From an uncultured Oscillospiraceae bacterium (GTDB taxonomy: Bacteria > Bacillota > Clostridia > Oscillospirales > Oscillospiraceae): a stretch of DNA of 64,000 nt. Positions 6,916-15,499 of the stretch are shown in pieces. A program made the position numbers and the translations under genes. The stretch spans positions 62,001-126,000 of the forward strand of contig CANQSF010000002.1 of assembly GCA_947626345.1 (NCBI GenBank), written 5' to 3'. Numbering within the stretch: the first letter of the stretch is position 1; every line of letters begins with the position of its first letter. The notes under the pieces were generated by a model. The model saw only the letters and a program-made list of their open reading frames with translations, searched no databases and had not been told where the DNA came from.

Positions 6916-8274
6916 ATGAACATCATCATTGTGGGCGCGGGGAAGATCGGCTTCACCCTGACCCAGTATCTGGCCCGGGAGGGCCATGACGTGACGGTCA
7001 TCGACCAGAACCAGGAGCGGACCACCCTGGTGAACACCACCCTGGACGCCATCTCCATCACCGGGCCGGTGGACATCGAGCTGCTGCGCCTGGCGGGGGC
7101 GGACAAGGCGGATCTGCTCATCGCCGCCACCAACTCGGACGAGGCCAACATCCTCTGCTGCATGATGGCCCGCAAGCTGGGCACGGGCCACACCATCGCC
7201 CGCGTCCGCCAGCAGGACCACTATAACGCGGTGATGCTGCTGCGGGACGAGCTGGGCCTGTCCATGACCATCAACCCGGAGCACGACGCCGCCCGGGAGA
7301 TCAGCCGTGTGCTGCGCTTCCCCTCCGCCGCCAAGGTGGAGCCCTTCGCCAAGGGCCAGGCGGAGCTGGTGGAGTTCCGGCTGAAGGAGGACAACCCCCT
7401 GTGCGGCATGGAGCTGAAGAACTTCCACACCCGCTTCGACCGCGGCACGCTGATCTGCGCCGTCCGCCGGGGCGAGCAGGTGGTGATCCCCGGGGGCGAC
7501 TTCGTCTTCCAGCCGGGGGACAGCGTGAACGTGGTGGGTGCGCCCAAGCACATCCACGCCTTCTTCCGGTCCATGGCCATCTTCAAAAAATCCGCCCGGA
7601 ACGTGATGATCGTGGGCGGCGGCCACGTGGGCGTGTACCTGGCCCGGCAGCTGCTCAGCATGGGCATCCGGGTGACCATCGCCGAGCAGAACGAGGGCAA
7701 ATGCCGCCACATCAAGGACCTGCTGCCCAAGGCGGAGGTGCTGTGCTGCGACGCCTCCCGGCCCGACATCCTGGAGGAGGAGGGCCTGCGGGGCATGGAC
7801 GCGCTGGTCACCGTCACCGGCACCGACGAGGTGAACATCATCCTGGGGGCCTATGCCCGCCAGGTGGGCGTGGAGAAGGCGGTGGCCAAGGTGAACGAGG
7901 AGCATCTGGTGCCCCTGGCCGAGTCCTTCGGCCTGGAGGAGCCGGTGCAGCCCCGGGTCATCACCGCCCAGCAGGTGCTGCAGTACGTGCGCAGCATGGA
8001 CAACGCCGTGGGCGCCAGCGGCGTGGAGCAGCTGCGGCGCATCCTGGACGGAAAGCTGGAGATGCTGGAGTTCCGGGCGGGGGTGTCCAGCCCCTGCGTA
8101 GGCGTGGCGCTGAAGGATATGCCCACCCGCAAGGACGTGCTGGTGGCGGCCATCATCCGGGACGGCAAGTGCATCATCCCCGGCGGCAGCGACGAGATCT
8201 GGGCCGGGGACAGCGTGCTGGCCGTGACCACCAAACGGGGCATGACCCGTCTGGAAGACATACTGAGAGGGTAA
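6916..8274 (+). CDS. trkA: Trk potassium uptake system NAD-binding protein TrkA
   Basis: A 452-residue cytoplasmic regulator made of two repeats, each an RCK N-terminal Rossmann domain plus a TrkA-C domain. The first repeat begins MNIIIVGAGKIG and has the acidic turn VIDQNQERT. The second begins NVMIVGGGHVGVYLA around residue 230. It gates the TrkH channel in response to nucleotide binding. GGGAGGAG lies just before the ATG at 6916, and the trkH GTG start follows after 6 bases, so the two are co-translated. Confidence 0.95.
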   Translation: MNIIIVGAGKIGFTLTQYLAREGHDVTVIDQNQERTTLVNTTLDAISITGPVDIELLRLAGADKADLLIAATNSDEANILCCMMARKLGTGHTIARVRQQDHYNAVMLLRDELGLSMTINPEHDAAREISRVLRFPSAAKVEPFAKGQAELVEFRLKEDNPLCGMELKNFHTRFDRGTLICAVRRGEQVVIPGGDFVFQPGDSVNVVGAPKHIHAFFRSMAIFKKSARNVMIVGGGHVGVYLARQLLSMGIRVTIAEQNEGKCRHIKDLLPKAEVLCCDASRPDILEEEGLRGMDALVTVTGTDEVNIILGAYARQVGVEKAVAKVNEEHLVPLAESFGLEEPVQPRVITAQQVLQYVRSMDNAVGASGVEQLRRILDGKLEMLEFRAGVSSPCVGVALKDMPTRKDVLVAAIIRDGKCIIPGGSDEIWAGDSVLAVTTKRGMTRLEDILRG

Positions 8275-8280
8275 CGGGCC

Positions 8281-9726
8281 GTGAATTACCGGATCATTTC
8301 AAGTATCCTCAGCCGCATCCTGGCCATCGAGGCGGGACTGCTGCTGCTGCCCCTGGCGGTGGCGGGGATCTACCGGGAGAACGTGCTGCCCTTCGTCTGG
8401 ACGGTCGCGCTGTGCCTGGCGGGGGCGGTGGCGCTGTATCTGCCCGGGCGGAAGCACACCGGCGCCCTCCATCCCCGGGAGGGGTTCGTGTCCGTGGCCC
8501 TGAGCTGGCTGGTCATCTCCCTGTTCGGGGCGCTGCCCTTCGTGTTCTCCGGAGCCATCCCCAACTACATCAGCGCCCTGTTCGAGATCATCTCCGGCTT
8601 TACCACCACCGGGGCCAGCGTGCTGCCGGAGGTGGAACCGGTGCCCAAGGGGGTGCTGTTCTGGCGCAGCTTCTCCCACTTCGTGGGCGGCATGGGCGTG
8701 CTGGTGTTCATGATGGCCGTCCTTCCCACCGACGACGAGCACTCCATGCACCTGCTGCGGGCGGAGGTGCCCGGCCCGGTGAAGGGCAAGCTGGTGCCCA
8801 AGATGCGGGACACCGCCCGGGTGCTGTACGTCATCTACCTGGTCATGACACTGGTGGAGGTGGTGCTGCTGCTGGTGGGCGGGCTGAGCCTGTTCGACGC
8901 GCTGACCACCGCCTTCGGCACCGCCGGTACCGGCGGCTTCGGCGTGCGCAACGCCAGCATCGGCGCCTACGACAGCGCCTACGTGGATATCGTGGTGGGC
9001 GTGTTCATGATGCTGTTCGGCATCAACTTCAACCTGTATTACATCGTGCTGGTCAAGCGCTCCCTGAAGGGGCTGAAGAGCCAGGAGCTGGGGGTCTATC
9101 TGCTGGTGATCGCTGCGTCCACGGTGACCATCGCGCTGAACATCGCCCACCTCTACGGCGGCGTGCTCCACGCCCTGCGCTACTCCTTCTTCCAGGTGTC
9201 CAGCATCATCACCACCACCGGCTTCGCCACGGCGGACTTCGACCTGTGGCCCAGCTATTCCCGGGGCCTGCTGGTGCTGCTCATGCTCATGGGCGCCTGC
9301 GCCGGCAGCACCGGCGGCGGCACCAAGGTGGCCCGGCTGGTGATCCTGGGCAAGGCCATCTGGAGCGAGATCAAAAAGATGCTGTTCCCCCGCTCGGTGA
9401 GCCGGGTCTCCCTGGACGGAGAGCCCCTGGAGGCCGACGCCATCCACAACACCATGGTGTTTTATATGCTCTATACCCTCATCGCCCTGGGAGCGTTCCT
9501 GCTGCTGAGCGTGGAGGGCTTCGATCTGGAGACCACCTTCACCAGCGTGATCAGCTGCCTGTCCAACATCGGGCCGGGCCTGGCGCTGGTGGGCCCCACC
9601 GGGAACTTCAGCATCTGGAGCGGGGCGTCCAAGCTGGTGCTGAGCCTGTGCATGCTGCTGGGCCGGCTGGAGATCTTCCCGGTGATCACCCTGTTCGCCT
9701 CCGGCGTGTGGGGCAGGAAGAGCTGA
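8281..9726 (+). CDS. trkH: Trk/Ktr potassium uptake channel subunit TrkH
   Basis: A 481-residue polytopic membrane protein of the TrkH family. Four selectivity-filter-like turns can be seen: SGFTTTGAS, FGTAGTGGFG, SSIITTTGFAT and SCLSNIGPGL. Loop residues ACAGSTGGGTK lie before the last repeat. It forms the K+-conducting pore controlled by TrkA. The start is GTG at 8281, preceded by GAGGG. Confidence 0.94.
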   Translation: MNYRIISSILSRILAIEAGLLLLPLAVAGIYRENVLPFVWTVALCLAGAVALYLPGRKHTGALHPREGFVSVALSWLVISLFGALPFVFSGAIPNYISALFEIISGFTTTGASVLPEVEPVPKGVLFWRSFSHFVGGMGVLVFMMAVLPTDDEHSMHLLRAEVPGPVKGKLVPKMRDTARVLYVIYLVMTLVEVVLLLVGGLSLFDALTTAFGTAGTGGFGVRNASIGAYDSAYVDIVVGVFMMLFGINFNLYYIVLVKRSLKGLKSQELGVYLLVIAASTVTIALNIAHLYGGVLHALRYSFFQVSSIITTTGFATADFDLWPSYSRGLLVLLMLMGACAGSTGGGTKVARLVILGKAIWSEIKKMLFPRSVSRVSLDGEPLEADAIHNTMVFYMLYTLIALGAFLLLSVEGFDLETTFTSVISCLSNIGPGLALVGPTGNFSIWSGASKLVLSLCMLLGRLEIFPVITLFASGVWGRKS

Positions 9727-9772
9727 GCATCTGACCGGCCGAGGGCCGCGGAATACGAGAAAGGAGACCGCT

Positions 9773-10153
9773 ATGCATTTTTATCCTCTCATCGACGACG
9801 TCCAGGTGGACGAAAAGCAGCTGGACAGCGAGTATAAGACCGCCCGGGAGATCGGAAAGGTCAAGCTGGGCGAGCTGCGCCTGTTCTTCCGGGCCGGGCT
9901 CAAGACCTACTACATCCCCTATCACTCCATCCACCGGATGTTCCGGCGGGTGCTGGCCGTGCCGGCCAAGCTGTGCTGCGGCAAGGGAGATTTCGAGATC
10001 GAGAACCTGGTGGTCTGCGGCGAGAACGACCAGGAGCTGGCCCAGATCCAGCTGCCCGGGAAAAAGGCCGCCCAGATCCTCATGGATGAGCTGAAGCAGC
10101 GGGTCCCGGAGGCGGAGTTCGGCCGCCCGCAGCAGGCGCCGGCGGCGCAGTGA
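9773..10153 (+). CDS. Conserved-looking protein of unknown function (126 aa)
   Basis: A soluble 126-residue protein beginning MHFYPLIDDVQVDEKQ, with a basic middle (RAGLKTYYIPYHSIHRMFRR), a beta-rich C-terminal half (FEIENLVVCGEND) and an Ala/Gln/Pro tail. I do not recognise a family. AAAGGAGA precedes the ATG. It lies 46 bases after trkH on the same strand, with no terminator between, so it may be read with the potassium operon. Confidence 0.7.
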   Translation: MHFYPLIDDVQVDEKQLDSEYKTAREIGKVKLGELRLFFRAGLKTYYIPYHSIHRMFRRVLAVPAKLCCGKGDFEIENLVVCGENDQELAQIQLPGKKAAQILMDELKQRVPEAEFGRPQQAPAAQ

Positions 10154-10169
10154 CCCCGGAAGGGACCGT

Positions 10170-10228
10170 ATCCCGCGCGTTTTTGTTAAAAAATGCGCGA
10201 GGAAAAAGACCATATCCTGCGGGATTTT
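10170..10228 (+). terminator. Possible terminator after the 126-aa gene
   Basis: ATCCCGC (10170-10176) can pair with GCGGGAT (10219-10225), enclosing a second CGCG-based hairpin, and is followed by TTTTG. The fold is imperfect, so this is tentative. Confidence 0.35.
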
Positions 10229-10240
10229 GTGAAAAAAGGC

Positions 10241-10269
10241 TTGAAAAATCGGAACGATAGCGCTAAAAT
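10241..10269 (+). promoter_or_regulatory. Promoter of the unknown gene-cstA operon
   Basis: TTGAAA (10241-10246), 17 bases, TAAAAT (10264-10269), 62 bases before the first start codon. Confidence 0.75.
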
Positions 10270-10331
10270 GACTATGATTCAGGGGACTTTATCGCTTGAA
10301 ACAGCTAAATTGGTAAATACAGGTAACATTT

Positions 10332-10832
10332 ATGACGCCCACAGAAGCTCTTGATCTGATCCTCCGCTCCTATGTCCGCTATTACGACGTGATCCGGGAG
10401 GACGTGGAGGCGCCCTTCGCCGCGGAGGCCCGGTTCCACTCCCATGGCGAGACCTATGTGCTGGTGAAGAGCGCCCGCATCTCCGAGGCGGACTCCCACG
10501 AGTACGTATATTTCGCCGCCGTGGACGAACTGGACGCGGAGCAGGCCGCCGCCCTGGAGCAGACCGCCTGGGAGCGGGGCCTGGCCCATGTGAAGCCCCA
10601 CAACGCCCACCGCAACTCCGACATCACGCTGGTCGTCCTGGCGGGGCAGATGACGGCGGAGGCCAAGCAGACGGTGAAAAAGTCCCGCCGTTCCAAGAGC
10701 TACAAACACAGTCTCCAGGGCTGGAGCAGTTATCGCGCGATTGCTTTAGAGACCTCTTCCGGGGAGCTTGTCTATAACCGCCTGGGCAAGGACCTGAAGA
10801 AGCTCTTTCGCAATATATCAAATCAAAGGTAG
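10332..10832 (+). CDS. Unknown protein encoded directly upstream of cstA (166 aa)
   Basis: A soluble 166-residue protein with no signal peptide or membrane segment. It has an acidic N-terminal half and a basic segment (KQTVKKSRRSKSYKHS, about residues 116-131) before a C-terminal YNRLGKDLKKLF. I cannot assign a family. It ends 12 bases before cstA and shares its promoter, so it may be an accessory or regulator of the transporter. The usual small YbdD/YjiX partner of CstA is not seen here. Confidence 0.72.
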   Translation: MTPTEALDLILRSYVRYYDVIREDVEAPFAAEARFHSHGETYVLVKSARISEADSHEYVYFAAVDELDAEQAAALEQTAWERGLAHVKPHNAHRNSDITLVVLAGQMTAEAKQTVKKSRRSKSYKHSLQGWSSYRAIALETSSGELVYNRLGKDLKKLFRNISNQR

Positions 10833-10844
10833 GAGAGAGTTATC

Positions 10845-12557
10845 ATGATTGCAGTACTGATCATCCTCGCGGCGATCGTTTTGCTGGTCATCGGCTATGT
10901 TACATATGGCTCCTGGCTGGCAAAGCAGTGGGGCGTTGACCCCAGCAGAAAGACCCCGGCGGTGGAGATGGAAGACGGCGTGGACTACGTCGCCGCCAAG
11001 CCCGCCGTTCTGATGGGTCACCACTTCTCGTCCATTGCGGGCGCTGGCCCCATCAATGGACCCATCCAGGCCTCCGTTTTCGGCTGGCTGCCCGTTTTCC
11101 TGTGGTGCGTCATTGGCGGTATCTTCTTCGGCGGTCTGCAGGACTTCGGTTCTCTGTTTGCCTCCGTCCGTAACGAGGGCAAGTCTGTCGGCGAGATCAT
11201 CAAGACCTCCATGGGCAAGCGTGCCCAGAAGCTGTTCCTGCTGTTCGCGCTGCTGGTGCTCATCATGGTCATCGCCTCCTTCGTGAACGTCGTGGCCGGC
11301 ACCTTCGCTTCTCAGGCCGCTGGCTTCACCACCGGCGACGCCGTGACCGGCAACGAGACCACCGCTATGGTGTCCGTGCTGTTCATCGTCCTGGCCATCA
11401 TCTACGGCATGCTGACCAACAAGGGCGGCATGAAGACCGGCCCCGCCACCATCATCGGCATCGTTGGCATCATCGTGGCCCTGATCGTCGGCCTGAACTG
11501 CGGCCTGGCCATGGGCCGTACCACCTGGATCATCCTGATCGGCGTGTACATCGCTGTGGCCTCCCTGATCCCCGTGTGGATCATGCTCCAGCCCCGTGAC
11601 TATCTGTCCAGCTTCCTGCTGTACGCCATGATGGCCGTGGCTGTCATCGGTATCTTCTTCTCCGCCTTCACCGGCGACAAGACCGCTACCTTCGAGCTGC
11701 CCGCCTTCACCAGCTGGAACACCAGCGTGGGCGGCCTGTTCCCGGCCCTGTTCATCACCGTGGCCTGCGGCGCCTGCTCCGGCTTCCACTCCCTGATCTC
11801 CACCGGCACCTCCTCCAAGCAGCTGGCCAACGAGAAGGACGCCAAGGCCATCGGCTACGGCTCCATGCTCATCGAGTCCGCTCTGGGCGTCGTGTCCCTG
11901 ATCGCCGTTGGCATGGTCTTCCAGGATTACGTTGATGGTAAGTTCGGCTCCCCCGCCGTGGCCTTCGCCACCGGCATCGCCTCCATGTTCAGCCTGGATA
12001 CCGCCAGCCATGTCTACAACGTGGTCTACACGCTGCTGACCCTGGCCGTGTCCGTGTTCGCCCTGACCAGCCTGGACACCGGCACTCGTCTGAGCCGGTT
12101 CATGTTCACCGAGCTGTTCCTGAAGGACGGCGAGGCCACCTGGAAGGACGCCACCGGCGTCCGGAAGTTCCTGGCTCACCCCCTGACCGGCACCGTGTTC
12201 ATGGTCGTTGTGGGCTGCCTGCTGGGCGGCATGAGCCTGACCGCGATCTGGGGTCTGTTCGGCGCTGCCAACCAGCTGCTGGCCGGCCTGGCTCTGATGG
12301 CCGTGGCTGCCTGGCTGGGCAACATCGGCAAGAACAACAAGATGTTCTTCATCCCCATGATCTTCATGCTGATCGCCACCCTGACCTTCCTGGTCATCCG
12401 GATCAAGTCCCTCATCACTGCCTGCATCGCGGGCACCGTCTGGGGCGACTGGTTCATGCTGATCATCGCTCTGGCGATGGTCGTGCTGGCCGTGTTCCTG
12501 ATCGTCGAGGGCGTCAGCACCTTCTCCAAGCAGATGAAGAACAAGGCCAAGGCGTGA
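10845..12557 (+). CDS. cstA: CstA-family carbon starvation / pyruvate-peptide transporter
   Basis: A 570-residue membrane protein with about 15-16 hydrophobic helices and the CstA signatures GHHFSSIAGAGPINGPI (about residues 61-77), GACSGFHSLISTGTSSKQL (about 305-323) and a C-terminal SLDTGTRLSR block. Characterised relatives (CstA, BtsT) import pyruvate or peptides under carbon limitation. GGAGAG precedes the ATG. Compared with its neighbours the gene uses more GTT, CGT and GCT codons, which suggests high expression. A strong terminator follows. Confidence 0.93.
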   Translation: MIAVLIILAAIVLLVIGYVTYGSWLAKQWGVDPSRKTPAVEMEDGVDYVAAKPAVLMGHHFSSIAGAGPINGPIQASVFGWLPVFLWCVIGGIFFGGLQDFGSLFASVRNEGKSVGEIIKTSMGKRAQKLFLLFALLVLIMVIASFVNVVAGTFASQAAGFTTGDAVTGNETTAMVSVLFIVLAIIYGMLTNKGGMKTGPATIIGIVGIIVALIVGLNCGLAMGRTTWIILIGVYIAVASLIPVWIMLQPRDYLSSFLLYAMMAVAVIGIFFSAFTGDKTATFELPAFTSWNTSVGGLFPALFITVACGACSGFHSLISTGTSSKQLANEKDAKAIGYGSMLIESALGVVSLIAVGMVFQDYVDGKFGSPAVAFATGIASMFSLDTASHVYNVVYTLLTLAVSVFALTSLDTGTRLSRFMFTELFLKDGEATWKDATGVRKFLAHPLTGTVFMVVVGCLLGGMSLTAIWGLFGAANQLLAGLALMAVAAWLGNIGKNNKMFFIPMIFMLIATLTFLVIRIKSLITACIAGTVWGDWFMLIIALAMVVLAVFLIVEGVSTFSKQMKNKAKA

Positions 12558-12596
12558 TTTCGGCGGAGATCACTCCAAAGGCAAAAACAAAAGGTG

Positions 12597-12626
12597 GGCG
12601 CGCTGCATTCGCAGCGCGCCTTTTCT
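12597..12626 (+). terminator. Terminator after cstA
   Basis: 10-bp perfect stem GGCGCGCTGC/GCAGCGCGCC with an ATTC loop, followed by TTTTCT. Confidence 0.87.
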
Positions 12627-12634
12627 ATTAAAAT

Positions 12635-12863
12635 GGCCCCCTTGTGTAAAGGGGCCTGGCAGCGCGATGGGGTCCCCGCGGGAGCCCAGCGAAGCGGGTC
12701 CCGTGGGGAGAGGAGGAGCGCGGGAGCGGGCGGATGCCGGCGCTTGCGCCGACGGAGCTTAGCGGACGCCGCGACGACGAGACTGGGGGATCGCTGTCAC
12801 GTTACAGGCCGATCCCCCCGGCTCGGCCGATGGCCGACCCACCCCCCTTTCAACAAGGGGGGC
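12635..12863 (+). repeat. Intergenic palindromic repeat, copy A1 (229 bp, with internal insertion)
   Basis: The element starts GGCCCCCTTGTGTAAAGGGG and ends CCCCCCTTTCAACAAGGGGGGC, which are inverted copies of each other. Inside, ACTGGGGGATCG faces CGATCCCCCC in the other arm. Between the left arm and the ACTGGGGG block is about 120 bp of extra GC-rich sequence absent from copy C1. It lies between the cstA terminator and psd and contains no credible gene. Confidence 0.8.
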
Positions 12864-12884
12864 ATGGGGGTTCCCTTCCTCTCA

Positions 12885-12941
12885 GGCCCCCTTGTGTAAA
12901 GGGGGCTGGCTCCGGCGTTAGCCGGAGTCTGGGGGATTGTC
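12885..12941 (+). repeat. Intergenic palindromic repeat, half copy A2
   Basis: A second left arm (GGCCCCCTTGTGTAAAGGGGG), a small CTCCGGCGTTAGCCGGAG hairpin and CTGGGGGATTGTC, with no right arm. It ends nine bases before the psd stop codon. Confidence 0.75.
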
Positions 12942-12949
12942 AAAAGGTT

Positions 12950-13762
12950 CTATTTTGTGGCTGTGACTGTCCCCACCCGCTGGCCCTGGCGGACGAAGAG
13001 CTCCTCCCCGTCCGCGGCGGCGAAGGGCCCGTCCGGAAGGACGGCGTCCTTTTTCGTGATGAGGATCACGGTGGAGCCGCCGAAGGCGAAGTACCCCTTC
13101 TCCTGTCCGCGCACCACCGGCCCCGTGACGGGCAGGTTCTCGATCCGGCCCACCAGCATGGCCCCCACCTCCATGATAAGCAGCGCGCCGAAGGCGGTGT
13201 CCAGCAGGCGGTATTCCCGGGTGTTCTCGTGGTAGACGGGCCGCTGGCCCTTTTCCTGGGGCTGGACGGTGTGGTACAGGCCCGGGATGCGCACCGCCGG
13301 CCCGGGGACCCCGTCCGCCGGCCAGATGTACCGGTGGTAATCTTCCGGGCACAGCCGGAAAAGCCACAGCGTCCCCCCGGCGAACTGCGCCGCCAGCGCC
13401 TCGTCCCGCAGAAGCCCCGCAAGGGTGTAGGCCGTCCCCTTCACGGGGAACCGGCCGTCCGGCCGGATGGGCCAGAGGGAGAGCCGGCCGTCGCAGGGGC
13501 TGACGAGCGCGTCCGGGCCCGGATCCACGGGCCGGGCGGCGGGGACCAGGGCGCGGGTGAAGAAGTCGTTGAAGCTGGAAAAGCGGTCCTTCACGCAGCC
13601 GTCCATGTCGATGTGATGCCGCCGGATGAAGCCGGGCACCGCCAGGGCGGACAGGCGGCTGTCCATGACGCGCCCGCCCAGACGGGAGAACCAGGGACGG
13701 GTCAGGCCCCGGAGCAGCAGACGCCCCGGGGCCGTGCCGTATAAAAGACCCAGCGCCGTCAT
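12950..13762 (-). CDS. psd: Phosphatidylserine decarboxylase proenzyme
   Basis: A 270-residue enzyme that decarboxylates phosphatidylserine to phosphatidylethanolamine. Visible active-site blocks are VSPCDGRLSLW (Asp), PEDYHRYIWP (His) and FGGSTVILI. Cleavage between Gly and Ser230 would create a pyruvoyl-bearing alpha chain of about 41 residues. Its ATG overlaps the pssA stop as ATGA, so translation is coupled. The very long open frame running on upstream is only the pssA region read in another frame. Confidence 0.92.
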   Translation of the reverse strand: MTALGLLYGTAPGRLLLRGLTRPWFSRLGGRVMDSRLSALAVPGFIRRHHIDMDGCVKDRFSSFNDFFTRALVPAARPVDPGPDALVSPCDGRLSLWPIRPDGRFPVKGTAYTLAGLLRDEALAAQFAGGTLWLFRLCPEDYHRYIWPADGVPGPAVRIPGLYHTVQPQEKGQRPVYHENTREYRLLDTAFGALLIMEVGAMLVGRIENLPVTGPVVRGQEKGYFAFGGSTVILITKKDAVLPDGPFAAADGEELFVRQGQRVGTVTATK

Positions 13763-14427
13763 TTCCGGCGCACCAGCCGCAGCACCCAGTGCCAGGGGGT
13801 GTCCACGCCCCACAGGTGGCAGGCCAGGATGTACAGGATCACCAGGGCCACGAAGCCGATGAGCAGCATCAGCTCTTTGTTGGAGGGCTTGCGGAAGCGG
13901 AACCGGAGCACGAACAGCACTGCCGTCGCCAGCATGATCACAGGCAGTCCCACCAGAAAGACGCCGGGGGCCAGCGTCCCGACGGCGTAGAACACGGGCA
14001 GGATCGCCGCGATGGAGGTGATGGGCATGCCTTGATAGTATTTCTTGCCGTCGCTGCGGGGCGCCCCGGTCTCGGCGGTGACGTTGAACCAGGCCAGGCG
14101 GATCAGCCCCGCCAGCACGTACAGCGCCAGGATGGCCATGCCCGCCAGGGTGTGCATCCCCAGAAAGTAGCAGATGACCGCCGGCAACACCCCGAAGCAG
14201 ACGATGTCGCACAGGGAGTCCAGCTGCACGCCGAAGGCCTTCTCCAGGTCGGTGCGGTCCTTTTTCGTGCGGGCGATCTTCCCGTCGAAGGCGTCCATCA
14301 GCCCGGACATGGCCAGACAGGCCAGCGCCCAGCGGATGTGGCCGGAGCAGGCGCAGAAAATGCCGCACACGGAGGTGATCAGGCTCATGTATGTGAGGAT
14401 GACCGTATAATCAAAAACACCGATCAT
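13759..14427 (-). CDS. pssA: CDP-diacylglycerol-serine O-phosphatidyltransferase
   Basis: A 222-residue membrane enzyme of the CDP-alcohol phosphatidyltransferase family. The signature DG-x2-AR-x8-G-x3-D-x3-D is intact as DGKIAR...FGVQLDSLCD (about residues 49-78). It has about six membrane helices and the length typical of PssA. It makes phosphatidylserine for Psd. The start overlaps the upstream flippase-like gene (ATGA), and its own stop overlaps psd. Confidence 0.93.
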   Translation of the reverse strand: MIGVFDYTVILTYMSLITSVCGIFCACSGHIRWALACLAMSGLMDAFDGKIARTKKDRTDLEKAFGVQLDSLCDIVCFGVLPAVICYFLGMHTLAGMAILALYVLAGLIRLAWFNVTAETGAPRSDGKKYYQGMPITSIAAILPVFYAVGTLAPGVFLVGLPVIMLATAVLFVLRFRFRKPSNKELMLLIGFVALVILYILACHLWGVDTPWHWVLRLVRRK

Positions 14428-15470
14428 GTCGTCGCCTCGTTTCCTTTGCTATCCCGCCGGCCCAGCAGCAGCGCCGCCAGGGCGGTGAACACGGCCGATA
14501 TCAGCAGCCGGCAGTAAAAATCCGTTCCCCGGCTCAGCACCATGGCCGGCAGGGTGAGAGAGCCGAACACGGGGCCGAAGACCGCCAGGAACATGGCCTC
14601 CGTCACGCCCATGCCCCCGGGCAGGGGGAGCATGTCCGCCGCCGCCTGGATAGCCGCCTGGAGCACGGCGATGGTGAGCCAGCCCCATCCGGTCAGGCCG
14701 AGGGCCCGGTATACCAGCCAGGGCACCGTGAACAGGGCGTAGCGCTGGGCGAAGGTGATCAGCTGCACCAGCGCCATGAGGCCCATGTGGGTCTTGAAGT
14801 AGGCGGCCGTCTCGTGGTACGTGTCCATGGCCGCCAGCAGCTTGTCCCGCCGGGACTGGCTGCGGCGCAGGATGCGGAGCTTTTCCAGCAGGCGCAGGCA
14901 CCCGTCGCACAGCTTCCGGGCCATGTGGGGGTGGAACACCAGCATCAGCAGGAAGGCCGTGAAGCTGGCGGTGATGATCAGCCCGCCCCAGAACAGGAAG
15001 ATGAAATCCCCGAAGTGGTCCAGCAGAAAGTCGTACCGGAAGAGGATCAGGGCCAGGCTCGTGACGATCAGCACCATCTTGTAGGTGATGGTGACGGCCA
15101 GCAGGGTGACGGCGGCCACCGGCACAGGCACCTTCTCCCGGTTGAGGAAATAGGCCTGCATGGGCTGTCCGCCCCCGGCAGAGGGGGTCACCGCGGAGAA
15201 GAAAAAGCCCGCCGAGGACACGAGAAAGCACCGCCATGCCCCCAGCCGGTACCCGCCGGAGCGCAGCAGCAGCCGGATGATCACGCTCTCGCCGCCGATG
15301 AACACCGCCACGCAGCCCACCGCCGGGATCAGCCACCGCCAGTCGCAGGACTGGATGGCCTGGCGCACCGCGCCCACGTCCGCCCCGTGGAAGACGGCGT
15401 ATACCGTCAGGGCCAGCAGGCCCAGAAAGAGCAGCCCGTCGCCGACGATCTTTTTCCAGTTTTTTTGCAT
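14424..15470 (-). CDS. Flippase-like membrane protein (LPG synthase transmembrane / UPF0104 family)
   Basis: A 348-residue polytopic protein with about eight helices, matching the lysylphosphatidylglycerol synthase N-terminal (flippase-like) family. The characteristic TPSAGGGQPMQAYFL block lies at about residues 101-115, and LPLPGGMGVTEAMFLAVFG near 270-290. It lacks the aminoacyl-transferase domain of MprF, so it probably moves a lipid across the membrane. The ATG at 15470 fits the first helix; the longer frame upstream is the PAP2 gene read in another frame. The four-gene operon also includes PAP2, pssA and psd. Confidence 0.83.
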   Translation of the reverse strand: MQKNWKKIVGDGLLFLGLLALTVYAVFHGADVGAVRQAIQSCDWRWLIPAVGCVAVFIGGESVIIRLLLRSGGYRLGAWRCFLVSSAGFFFSAVTPSAGGGQPMQAYFLNREKVPVPVAAVTLLAVTITYKMVLIVTSLALILFRYDFLLDHFGDFIFLFWGGLIITASFTAFLLMLVFHPHMARKLCDGCLRLLEKLRILRRSQSRRDKLLAAMDTYHETAAYFKTHMGLMALVQLITFAQRYALFTVPWLVYRALGLTGWGWLTIAVLQAAIQAAADMLPLPGGMGVTEAMFLAVFGPVFGSLTLPAMVLSRGTDFYCRLLISAVFTALAALLLGRRDSKGNEATT

Positions 15471-15499
15471 CGGCGCACCGCCTCTCTCGTCGCCGGGGG

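Noticed and set aside
7401..9734. A 777-residue open frame overlapping trkA and trkH
   Set aside because: Frame-shifted reading of both genes; low-complexity Gly/Arg/Ala product.
12872..12949. Possible CRISPR-like repeats in the intergenic palindromes
   Set aside because: Repeat units are few, unevenly spaced, self-complementary and not separated by uniform spacers; no cas genes.
12950..14368. A 472-residue open frame joining the pssA region to psd
   Set aside because: The N-terminal part is pssA read in another frame (Arg/Gly/His-rich); the real psd start is the ATGA overlap at 13762.
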